Positions 1 to 7,018 of a stretch of 64,000 nt of DNA are shown in pieces; the stretch's first letter is position 1; each line of letters opens with the position of its first letter. The translations under genes and the position numbers were made by a program. This stretch comes from CBDCXF01 sp965223755. GTDB lineage: Bacteria > Acidobacteriota > Thermoanaerobaculia > Multivoradales > JAHEKO01. Under the pieces are notes generated by a model that worked only from the letters and a program-made list of their open reading frames with translations, had not been told where the DNA came from and made no database searches. The stretch spans positions 992,001 to 1,056,000 of the forward strand of contig CBDCXF010000001.1 of NCBI GenBank assembly GCA_965223755.1, read 5' to 3'.

Positions 1-36
1 CCGCACTGAACTAGACGTTCTGGAGGAGAACTAATC

Positions 37-636
37 ATGGGTTACCTGATCGCACAGATGTTGTTGTGTTTACTGGCTGCGGCACTGCTCGGCTTCCTGC
101 TCGGATGGTGGCTGCGCGGAGCGCGCTGTCGCAAATCTCTGGATGATCTAGAGGCCTCGTGGAGAGGCCGCTTGGACGATTGCCAGGCGGAGCTCAAGTC
201 GGCGCGTGAGTCGGTTGCCGACGGCGACGAGGTCGAGACCCTGCGCGCGGATTTCGATCGCGTACGGAGCGAACTCGAAGTCGCCGAAGGTCGAGTGGAA
301 CGGCGTTCGTCCGAAATCGAGGATCTCAAATCGCAATTGGCCGCCATCGTTCCCGCCGCTGGAAGCGTCGCGGTAGGCGATCCCGACGATCTGACCAAGA
401 TCGAGGGCATCGGGCCGAAGATTTCTAGTTTGTTGCACGCGGCCGGCTACTCCACTTTCGCCGCAGTCGCTGAAGCTACAGTCGAAGCGCTCCAGGGAGT
501 GCTCAACGACGCCGGCGACCGCTTCCAAATGCACGATCCAACGACCTGGCCCCAGCAGGCACAGTTGGCAGCAGAAGGGCGCTGGAACGAGCTGGAACAG
601 TTTCAGGATCTGCTCGAGGGAGGCAAAATCGATTAA
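37..636 (+). CDS. Membrane-anchored coiled-coil protein with C-terminal helix-hairpin-helix domain
   Basis: A 199-residue protein of unknown role. Residues about 4-26 form one hydrophobic membrane segment ending in WWLRG. Residues about 32-105 are charged and heptad-like, predicting a coiled coil. Residues about 118-195 carry a helix-hairpin-helix module (LTKIEGIGPKISSLL) followed by a WPQQAQLAAEGRW tail, a pairing seen in many bacterial HhH proteins and in C-terminal extensions of some ribosomal L21 proteins. An AGGAG ribosome site lies just before the ATG at 37. The gene stands alone and is followed by a clear terminator. HhH modules of this kind usually bind nucleic acid or mediate protein contacts; the actual function cannot be read from the sequence. 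Confidence 0.8.
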   Translation: MGYLIAQMLLCLLAAALLGFLLGWWLRGARCRKSLDDLEASWRGRLDDCQAELKSARESVADGDEVETLRADFDRVRSELEVAEGRVERRSSEIEDLKSQLAAIVPAAGSVAVGDPDDLTKIEGIGPKISSLLHAAGYSTFAAVAEATVEALQGVLNDAGDRFQMHDPTTWPQQAQLAAEGRWNELEQFQDLLEGGKID

Positions 637-659
637 GAGTCGACAACCGATAATTCACG

Positions 660-686
660 AAAGGGAGCCCGAGTGGCTCCCTTTTT
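660..686 (+). terminator. Rho-independent terminator of the HhH gene
   Basis: A 10-bp perfect stem (AAAGGGAGCC, loop CGAGT, GGCTCCCTTT) runs directly into a T tract, 24 bases after the stop codon at 636. Confidence 0.85.
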
Positions 687-705
687 GTTGGCTAGGGGCT
701 AGACG

Positions 706-866
706 TGTAGGGGAGGGGCTTGTCCCCTCCCTGGAGCCCTTCGACGCTGCTCAGGGCAAGCTTGCCTCCTCCCGGGAGCCCGCAAGGGGCTCCCCTACAG
801 TGAACAGTGAACAGTGAACAGTGAACAGTGAAAAAGATACGACTACTGCCGTCACCAATCACCAGT
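706..866. repeat. Composite repeat: REP hairpins, 7-bp array and conserved right flank (copy 1)
   Basis: Two GC-rich hairpins (GGGAGGGG/CCCCTCCC at 711-731 and GGGAGCCC/GGGCTCCC at 774-794) surround a segment CCCTTCGACGCTGCTCAGGG (738-757). Five perfect ACAGTGA units follow at 797-831. The right flank AAAAGATACG...GCCGTCAC then begins. The hairpin-array-flank order recurs at 1827-1990, and the array plus right flank recurs at 17161-17268. No ORF of note is present, and the stretch separates the HhH gene from fabI. Confidence 0.75.
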
Positions 867-875
867 CACCAACCA

Positions 876-1664
876 CTAATCACCATCCGGCAAATCCATC
901 CCCATAGCATGGTAGCCGGCGTCAACGTAAACCGTTTCGCCGGTGATGCCGGCCGCCAACGGCGATAGCAAGTAGGCGCCCAGGTTGCCGACATCGCGCG
1001 GTTCGATCCCGCTCTTGAGTGGCGCCATGTCGGCGAACTTGCCGTACATCTGCATAAAGCCCGGGATGCTGCGAGCAGCCACGGTCTTGACCGGACCGGC
1101 GGAAACCGCGTTGACGCGCACTGAGTTCTTGCCCAGATCGTAAGCGAGGTAGCGCACCGTAGATTCGAGGGCGCTCTTGGCGATCCCCATGACGTTGTAC
1201 TTGGGCACCACCTTCTCCGCCGCGTAGTAGGTCAAAGTCACCAGGCCGGCCCCGGCATTGAGTTGGGTCTCGGCCTCGCGCGCCACCGCCAGCAAGGAGT
1301 AGGCCGAAACCTCCAACGCCAGGAGCCAGTCTTCCTTGGAGGTCTCGATGTAGCGCCCGTCCATGGCGGGACGGGGTGCAAAAGCAATGGCGTGCACAAT
1401 GCCGTCGATGCCGTCCCACGCCTGGCCCAGATCGGCCATCATCGAGCGCAATTCATCCTCGTTGGTGACATCACATTGGTACAAACGGGCACCATCGTTA
1501 TCGGCGGTGAGCTTTTCGAGCCCCGCTTGCTGCCGCTCAGCTTGGTAGCTGAAGGCGAGATTGGCTCCGGCATCGCGCGCCGCTTCCGCGATCGCCCAGC
1601 CGAGGCTGAACTTGTTCGTCACCCCCATGACGAGGATGTTCTTATTTTTGAGTCCGATGTCCAT
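876..1664 (-). CDS. fabI: Enoyl-[acyl-carrier-protein] reductase (NADH), FabI type
   Basis: Catalyses the last reductive step of each fatty-acid elongation cycle, reducing trans-2-enoyl-ACP with NAD(P)H in the cytosol. The 262-residue SDR-fold protein has the divergent FabI nucleotide motif (GVTNKFSLGWAIA, residues 14-26) and the catalytic Tyr156/Lys163 pair in KYNVMGIAK, with a second Tyr at 146/147. These positions match Escherichia coli FabI numbering without gaps. The start ATG at 1664 is the first codon of the usual family N-terminus. The gene is alone between two repeat blocks, about 48 kb from the fab operon at 49.6-56 kb. The assignment is firm. Confidence 0.97.
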   Translation of the reverse strand: MDIGLKNKNILVMGVTNKFSLGWAIAEAARDAGANLAFSYQAERQQAGLEKLTADNDGARLYQCDVTNEDELRSMMADLGQAWDGIDGIVHAIAFAPRPAMDGRYIETSKEDWLLALEVSAYSLLAVAREAETQLNAGAGLVTLTYYAAEKVVPKYNVMGIAKSALESTVRYLAYDLGKNSVRVNAVSAGPVKTVAARSIPGFMQMYGKFADMAPLKSGIEPRDVGNLGAYLLSPLAAGITGETVYVDAGYHAMGMDLPDGD

Positions 1665-1692
1665 GGGTGGATGATACAGCGGGGAGAGTGGC

Positions 1693-1814
1693 CAGTGATC
1701 AGTGGTCAGTGATCAGTGGTCAGTGGTCAGTGATCAGTGATCAGTGGTCAGTGGTCAGTGGTCAGTGGTCAGTGATCAGTGGTCAGTGGTCAGTGGTCAG
1801 TGGTCAGTGATCAG
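1693..1814. repeat. Tandem array of 17 heptamers CAGTG(A/G)T
   Basis: Seventeen uninterrupted 7-bp units at 1693-1811 plus a partial unit. Units differ only at one base, giving CAGTGAT or CAGTGGT in irregular order. The array lies just upstream of fabI on its coding strand side. There are no spacers. Confidence 0.9.
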
Positions 1815-1826
1815 GACAGAGTGACG

Positions 1827-1990
1827 TGTAGGGGGAGGGGCTTGTCCCCTCCCGGGAGCCCACAAGGGGCTCCCCTACATAGACAGTGAGCAGTGAGCAG
1901 TGAGCAGTGAGCAGTGAGCAGTGAGCAGTGAGCAGTGAGCAGTGAGCAGTGAGCAGTGAGCAGTGAAGAAGATACGCTGGCCGTCGTCAA
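1827..1990. repeat. Composite repeat: REP hairpins, 11 x CAGTGAG array and right flank (copy 2)
   Basis: A REP-like double hairpin (1827-1880) ends in CTCCCCTACA. Eleven perfect CAGTGAG units follow at 1884-1960 with a partial twelfth. The right flank GAAGAAGATACGCTGGCCGTC then leads into GTCAC-rich sequence. This is the same modular order as copy 1 at 706-866. Together with the array at 1693-1814 it fills the space between fabI and the acyltransferase gene. Confidence 0.85.
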
Positions 1991-2082
1991 CCGTCACAAT
2001 CGTCACTCCGTCACATGTCACTCCGTCACCGGTCTCCGTGACAGAATTCTTCGACTCGCCGAGCTGGCGGCATACCCTTTCA

Positions 2083-2793
2083 ATGAAGAAGTACTTCATC
2101 TTCCTCGTCCTCCTCAAGGCCAAACTTTTCGCACGCCTCTTCTACCGCTTCTCGATGCGGCGTGTGGGGAAGGTTCCTGCGGATCCTTGGGATCACGTGC
2201 GGCTGATCGTGTTCCTCAATCACACCAGCCTTTTCGAGTGGCTTTATATCGGCATTGTGCCGGTCAAGATGTGTTGGCAGATTGCCAAGCATGGCGTCGT
2301 GCCGGCGGCCGACAAGACTCTCAGACGACCGATCGTAGGCAAATTTTTCTCCCTTCTGGCGCAACACGTAGTCCCGATCACCCGCCGCCCCGACGAAACC
2401 TGGAAACAGGTTCTCGACCGCATCAACGACCCGGAATCGATGATGCTGATCCTGCCCGAAGGTCGCATGAAACGTGCTGACGGCCTCGACTCGCACGGGC
2501 GTCCGATGTCGGTGCGAGGAGGCGTCGCCGATGTCATCCGCGGCTTCGACAACGGCCGCATGCTGTTTGGCTACGCCGCCGGGCTGCACCACGTCCAAGT
2601 GCCTGGGCAACACTTCCCGCGCTTGTTCAAGCGCCTTGAGATGACCGTCGAAGTGGTCGATCTAGTCGACTACGAGGGGAGCATCGACGCCGACAAGGCG
2701 TCGCGGACTTTTAAAGAAGCGGTCAAGCGAGATCTCGAAGAGCGCAAAGCGAAATGGTGCCATTCTTTTGTCAGTGACGGAGTGACACAGTGA
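2083..2793 (+). CDS. Lysophospholipid acyltransferase-like (LPLAT/PlsC-fold) protein
   Basis: A 236-residue protein with the hallmarks of glycerolipid acyltransferases. It has an NHTSLFE block (His-x4-Glu in place of the usual His-x4-Asp), then a hydrophobic stretch, then LPEGRMKR in place of the FPEGTR block. These proteins transfer acyl groups to lysolipids at the inner membrane; the altered motifs mean substrate and activity are uncertain. The reading frame is open from 1963, but that extension is made of the heptamer and GTCAC repeats, so the ATG at 2083 (MKKYFIF) is preferred although no strong ribosome site precedes it. The last residues (VSDGVTQ) and the stop codon lie inside a GTCAC-type repeat. 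Confidence 0.72.
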   Translation: MKKYFIFLVLLKAKLFARLFYRFSMRRVGKVPADPWDHVRLIVFLNHTSLFEWLYIGIVPVKMCWQIAKHGVVPAADKTLRRPIVGKFFSLLAQHVVPITRRPDETWKQVLDRINDPESMMLILPEGRMKRADGLDSHGRPMSVRGGVADVIRGFDNGRMLFGYAAGLHHVQVPGQHFPRLFKRLEMTVEVVDLVDYEGSIDADKASRTFKEAVKRDLEERKAKWCHSFVSDGVTQ

Positions 2794-2862
2794 TGGAGTG
2801 ACGGGTCGTCACAACTGCCACTTGTCACCCATCACTTCGTCACCCGTCACTTCCCGTCACCT
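2769..2862. repeat. GTCACTCCGTCAC-type repeats in inverted orientation
   Basis: Alternating CAGTGACGGAGTGACA and TCACTTCGTCAC-like words form imperfect inverted repeats between the convergent acyltransferase and LOG genes, starting inside the acyltransferase 3' end. Related words occur at 1994-2043, 14683-14716 and 35830-35880. Confidence 0.6.
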
Positions 2863-3612
2863 GACTGCAGAGATCTTCACCTTCGGCCGGCTCTCGCCCA
2901 AAACCCAGCTCGGCCGTGGCGCCCAGCGCTCCTCGATGCCGTGGCGCTGTTTGGCCACCGTCAGGATGTGTTCGGCCGCTTCCTCTGGGGAGTCGGTGCG
3001 AAATAGCAGGTTGGGGTCGTCTGGGCTGATCGTTCCCTGCGGCACCATACGGCGAGCGATGAAGTCGTGGAGTTCATCCCAGTAGTGCTCCCCCATCACC
3101 ACAATCGGGAAATCGGCGATCTTGCCGGTCTGGATCAAAGTGGCGGTTTCGAAAATCTCATCCAAGGTGCCGAAGCCGCCGGGCAAGACGATGAAGCCGT
3201 AGGAGTATTTGACCAGCATCACTTTGCGAACAAAGAAGTAGTTGAAGTCGACCGAGATATCCACCCAAGGATTGCCGCTCTGTTCAAACGGCAGTTCAAT
3301 GTTGCATCCGACGGAGGCTCCGCCGGCCTCCTTGGCGCCGCGGTTGGCCGCCTCCATGATGCCCGGGCCACCGCCGGTCATGGTGGTGAAGCCGCGCGCC
3401 GCGAGTTCCGTCCCCACCTGCATGGCCATTTCGTAGTGAGGGTGATCCGGTTTGGCGCGGGCCGAGCCAAAAACGGTCACACACGGACCCACAAAATGGA
3501 GCTTGCGTACGCCGCGCATGAATTCGCGAAAGATGCGGATCCCTCGCATCAGCTCAGAGCCACGTCGCTGCGGTCCCGAGAGCAGTCGTCGATCTTGCGT
3601 TCCATTCAACAT
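2857..3612 (-). CDS. LOG family protein (TIGR00730 Rossmann fold)
   Basis: A 251-residue member of the lysine-decarboxylase-like/LOG family. It has GGGPGIMEAANRGAKEAGG followed by PGGFGTLDEIFE, the family's nucleotide-binding and catalytic PGGxGTxxE motifs. Characterised members hydrolyse nucleoside 5'-monophosphates at the N-glycosidic bond (cytokinin riboside monophosphate phosphoribohydrolase, or PpnN-like nucleosidase). The substrate here cannot be decided. The N-terminal 40 residues precede the core GPCVTVFGSAR strand. A GAGGAAGAACAG ribosome site precedes the ATG at 3612. The gene is monocistronic, between repeat-rich gaps. Confidence 0.88.
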   Translation of the reverse strand: MLNGTQDRRLLSGPQRRGSELMRGIRIFREFMRGVRKLHFVGPCVTVFGSARAKPDHPHYEMAMQVGTELAARGFTTMTGGGPGIMEAANRGAKEAGGASVGCNIELPFEQSGNPWVDISVDFNYFFVRKVMLVKYSYGFIVLPGGFGTLDEIFETATLIQTGKIADFPIVVMGEHYWDELHDFIARRMVPQGTISPDDPNLLFRTDSPEEAAEHILTVAKQRHGIEERWAPRPSWVLGESRPKVKISAVR

Positions 3613-3654
3613 CTGTTCTTCCTCGTGCTCTGCGCGCCTCCTCCGTCATGCACC

Positions 3655-3755
3655 GCGGGAGGGGACCAGCTTGCCCTGAGCAGCGTCGAAGGGCCCCTCT
3701 CATACATCTCACCGCTAGCCGCTAGCCACTAATCACTAGCCACTAACCACTCGAT
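3655..3755. repeat. REP-like segment followed by CTAGCCACTA repeats
   Basis: GCTTGCCCTGAGCAGCGTCG (about 3669-3688) is the inverted copy of the REP segment found at 738-757. It is followed by degenerate CTAGCCACT/CTAACCACT units at about 3713-3752. Noncoding gap between the LOG gene and the receptor gene. Confidence 0.6.
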
Positions 3756-3790
3756 AACAAAGCGCCCCGCCGAAGCGGGGCGCCCATTAT
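3755..3790 (-). terminator. Rho-independent terminator of the TonB-dependent receptor gene
   Basis: A 9-bp perfect stem GCGCCCCGC (3762-3770), loop CGAA, GCGGGGCGC (3775-3783). Read on the minus strand it is followed by TTTGTTAT. It lies just downstream of the receptor stop codon at 3814. Confidence 0.8.
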
Positions 3791-3813
3791 CTCCGCTACG
3801 GTGTAAACAGGCC

Positions 3814-6800
3814 CTAGTTCCAGCGCAAGCGGACGCCGAGTTGCGCTTGGCGTGGATCGCCGAGTCCACTCTGCACTGTACCGTCGAAGTTGAAGATCAG
3901 ATTGGTGACCTCCGGTGAGCGCGGGTTGCGCGAATTGAAAAGATTGAAGACCTCGAAGATACCCTCGATCGAAAGCCCCTCGTTGAGTTGGAACCAACGC
4001 GAGACGCGCAGATCGAAGCGCGAAATCTTGTTGTCCTTGCGCCCGAGATTGCGCTGCGTCACCGAACCATCGGGGTTGATGCGGGCTTGCGGTGTCGGAG
4101 CGTCAGCGCCGCTGGCGGTAATCGACTTGGGTTGCGGCGAACGGTACTGATAGAGAAAGCTGACGTTGACGTCCTTCGGAGCCAGCCATTGTGCCCACAG
4201 GTTGAGCCGATCGCGCTGGTCGCGGTCGGAGTAACCGTATTCCGCGTCCAGGTCGGTGATCTTGGCGTAACGAAAGGAGAACGGGTCGCGCTCGTTGTCG
4301 TCGTCCGAGCGGTCCTTGGAGTAGGTATAGAAACCCTCGATTTGGAAACGCTCTCCTTGATGGTTGGCGCCCACCGTGATGCCGTTGTATTCGCTCCTGG
4401 CGCTCGATTCGACCACCGTCAACGTGTTGATGCCGTTGGCGCCACCCGGGGGCAGGCCACTGCCCCACGGCGACCCCAGGAGGGGGTCGTTGCGGTTGGT
4501 GAAGCGGGTTAGGTTGTCACCGTCGGCGTAGTTGTATTTCGCCAGCACGGTGGTGTTGGGAGCCACCTGACGCTCGTAAGCGAGCGCGAAGGTCGTCGTC
4601 TCCGGCAACTCGAAGTCCTTGTCGAAAACAAATACATCGGGAAAGAAAGGATCGCCGACCGTCAACGGATCTATGATCTCGCCATACGCCGGAACCGGGC
4701 CCAAGAACGGCGCCGCGCCGCTGCTGCGGAACAGCGTCTGGCCGATGCTGCCGTTGGTGCTGCGTGAGGACGCCAGGGCCAGTCCCGGAATGCGCGCGGT
4801 GTAGACCCCGGCGCTCGCCCGTACCACCTGGCTGCCGTCACCCTTGGGGTCCCAGGCGATCGAGATCCGCGGTTGGAAGTTGTCCATGTCGTCGGGGATC
4901 GTCCCGTCCGAGGGGAACTCCTGCGGCCCAGCGGCGGTGGTCACCGTCTGACCGATGAACGGGGCAAAGAACACCTGCTCCGGCGGCGTCAGCACGTCGG
5001 GCATGATCATGCCTTCCCAGCGCAGGCCCCACTCGACGGTCAGGTCTCCTCGCGGTTGCCAGGTGTCTTGAATGAACAGGGCCGGCTCTTTCTGGGGAAT
5101 GCTCTGGGTCCCGGCCTCTTCCACCGTGCGCCCGCCGACACCGACTTGCTGCAGGTAGAGCAACACCGGTCCGACCGGATCGGTGCCGGGCGGGCAGACT
5201 CCAGTCTGCGAAGTGCTGCCGTCGGAACACTCGACGTAGTCAGGATTGTCGATGTAGTTGAGGAATCCCTCGGTCGAACCGAAGATGACCCGGCCGTTGG
5301 CAAAACCGATAAAAGTCTGCACCGAATCGGTGTGGTTGTATTCGGCTCCAAACTTCCAGGTGTGGTCGCCCCGCAGCAGCGTCAAGTTCTCATTGAGCTG
5401 CAAGCGGGTGTCGTAGTACTCCACGGGAATGAAGAACGGCATGCCGAAGCGGTAGCCGTTGACGAAGTCAAAGGCGGTGTCCGGCAACGGACGGTTGGTG
5501 GCCGGGTTGATCGGTCCGTTGTAGGGACGCGGCCGCTCCTCACGCGCCCACTGGAATCGAAATTCGTTGAGCTTCGAGGACGACAGCGTCGAGATCAACG
5601 AGCCGTTGAGAGCGCGCGACTCGTCCGCTTCGATTGCGTTGGCCGATCGCCCCCAAGAGTCGACATCGAAGGTGCCATTGACTTGCTCGGAATCGGTGAA
5701 GTTGAGCTTGGCGGTAAATAGCTGTGAAGGATTGATGCGCCAGTCGATCTTGCCCAAGGCCACCACGGCGTCATCGGTGCGCGTGATCGGACCGTTCTCG
5801 CCCGGCGAGCCAAAGCGGGCCAAAGCGTCGACGACCCGCTGCTCGATGCGAGAGGGATCGTTTTGTTTGGTCTGTTCGGCCCCCTGGGTATCAACGGCGA
5901 GGAAGTAAAACACTTCGTTCTCGCGGATCGGACCACCCAAAGTGAATCCAACTTGGAGCCGGTCGGAGTCGAATTCGGGCTCCTTGCTGCCGTCGGCGCG
6001 TTCGGCCTGCGTCGACATACTGTCGTTGAAGAACGACAGGTTGGCGGTTCCCTGGGTGTTGTTAGTTCCGGACTTGGTGATGACGTTGACGAATCCGCCG
6101 GACGAACGTCCGAACTCCGCCGTAGCACCATCGGCCACGACGACAAACTCCTGGATGGCGTCCATGTTGAAGGTGAAGGCCGGGCGTTGACCGCCCCGCT
6201 GCTCGCCGAAGAAGGGGTTGTTGAAATCGGCCCCGTCGACCGAGACGTTGTTCTGAATTCCCTTCTGGCCGTTGATGGTCAGTTCTTCACCGTCCGGCCC
6301 CTGCACGATCGAGACGCCGGGAGTCAGGCGCGTGTAGTTGAGGAAATCGCGCCCGAGATTGGGCAGCCCCTCCAGCTCTTCCTGCCCGAACAAGACGCGG
6401 TTTTGGCCGCGGCTGGTTTCGAGTAGCGGGGCCTCCGTGGTGACGACGATCTCCTCCGAGACGCCCGGCGTCAGGCTCATACTGAGCGACACCGTGGCAC
6501 CGACCGTCACCTGGATGCCCTCCTGGGCGGCGCCGGTATAGCCGTCGAGGCTGGCCTCGACGCGGTAGGGGCCAAGCGGCAAGAGCGGGGCGCGGAAGCG
6601 CCCATCCGATCCGGTCACGCGGCTCACCTGATAATTGGTTTCGACCTGGGTCAACGCGACGGTAGCGCCGGGTAAAGCGGCGCCGTCATTGTCGGTAACG
6701 GTTCCCTCGATCACACCAGTCGTCGCTTGCGATTGCGCGACAAGCCCGTTCGCGCACAACAGCGCAACGAGCGTAAACAACACTTTGCCCTTAGCCCTTG

Positions 6801-6816
6801 CTAAACCGGCCTTCAT
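3814..6816 (-). CDS. TonB-dependent receptor with N-terminal carboxypeptidase-regulatory-like domain
   Basis: A 1000-residue outer-membrane receptor of the acidobacterial 'TonB-dependent receptor / Cna-B-like' type. Residues 1-30 form a signal peptide (hydrophobic FTLVALLCANGLVAQ). Residues about 33-118 are a CarboxypepD_reg/peptidase-associated beta-sandwich (GVIEGTVTDNDGAALPGATV). Residues about 120-250 are the plug (EEIVVTTEAPLL, LPNLGRDFLNYTRLTPGV). The remainder is beta-barrel, ending LGVRLRWN. The ATG at 6816 follows an AAGGGGG ribosome site; the frame remains open upstream to 6906 but that extension would bury the signal peptide. No SusD partner or regulator is adjacent, so the ligand is unknown. 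Confidence 0.93.
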   Translation of the reverse strand: MKAGLARAKGKVLFTLVALLCANGLVAQSQATTGVIEGTVTDNDGAALPGATVALTQVETNYQVSRVTGSDGRFRAPLLPLGPYRVEASLDGYTGAAQEGIQVTVGATVSLSMSLTPGVSEEIVVTTEAPLLETSRGQNRVLFGQEELEGLPNLGRDFLNYTRLTPGVSIVQGPDGEELTINGQKGIQNNVSVDGADFNNPFFGEQRGGQRPAFTFNMDAIQEFVVVADGATAEFGRSSGGFVNVITKSGTNNTQGTANLSFFNDSMSTQAERADGSKEPEFDSDRLQVGFTLGGPIRENEVFYFLAVDTQGAEQTKQNDPSRIEQRVVDALARFGSPGENGPITRTDDAVVALGKIDWRINPSQLFTAKLNFTDSEQVNGTFDVDSWGRSANAIEADESRALNGSLISTLSSSKLNEFRFQWAREERPRPYNGPINPATNRPLPDTAFDFVNGYRFGMPFFIPVEYYDTRLQLNENLTLLRGDHTWKFGAEYNHTDSVQTFIGFANGRVIFGSTEGFLNYIDNPDYVECSDGSTSQTGVCPPGTDPVGPVLLYLQQVGVGGRTVEEAGTQSIPQKEPALFIQDTWQPRGDLTVEWGLRWEGMIMPDVLTPPEQVFFAPFIGQTVTTAAGPQEFPSDGTIPDDMDNFQPRISIAWDPKGDGSQVVRASAGVYTARIPGLALASSRSTNGSIGQTLFRSSGAAPFLGPVPAYGEIIDPLTVGDPFFPDVFVFDKDFELPETTTFALAYERQVAPNTTVLAKYNYADGDNLTRFTNRNDPLLGSPWGSGLPPGGANGINTLTVVESSARSEYNGITVGANHQGERFQIEGFYTYSKDRSDDDNERDPFSFRYAKITDLDAEYGYSDRDQRDRLNLWAQWLAPKDVNVSFLYQYRSPQPKSITASGADAPTPQARINPDGSVTQRNLGRKDNKISRFDLRVSRWFQLNEGLSIEGIFEVFNLFNSRNPRSPEVTNLIFNFDGTVQSGLGDPRQAQLGVRLRWN

Positions 6817-7018
6817 TGAAAACCCCCTTCTGAGTCGTGGGTTGGTGTTAACACGCAGCTTCGCAGCAAGAAAGTGAACCTGCGCCGACTGAACATTGCG
6901 TTCCATTGCTGCAGCGATCTTAAACTATTCTTGTTACAGCTCAACCCAGTCCGCGCCCAGGTCTTTCCTTCCAAAAGAAGACGGGGCTTTGCTTCCAAAA
7001 GAGGAAAGGCGACGCCGA

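Noticed and set aside
1693..1966. CRISPR-like regular repeats
   Set aside because: Units are 7 bp, directly adjacent with no unique spacers, and no cas genes are present.
1963..2082. N-terminal extension of the acyltransferase
   Set aside because: Consists of heptamer flank and GTCAC repeats; the family-like sequence starts at the ATG at 2083.
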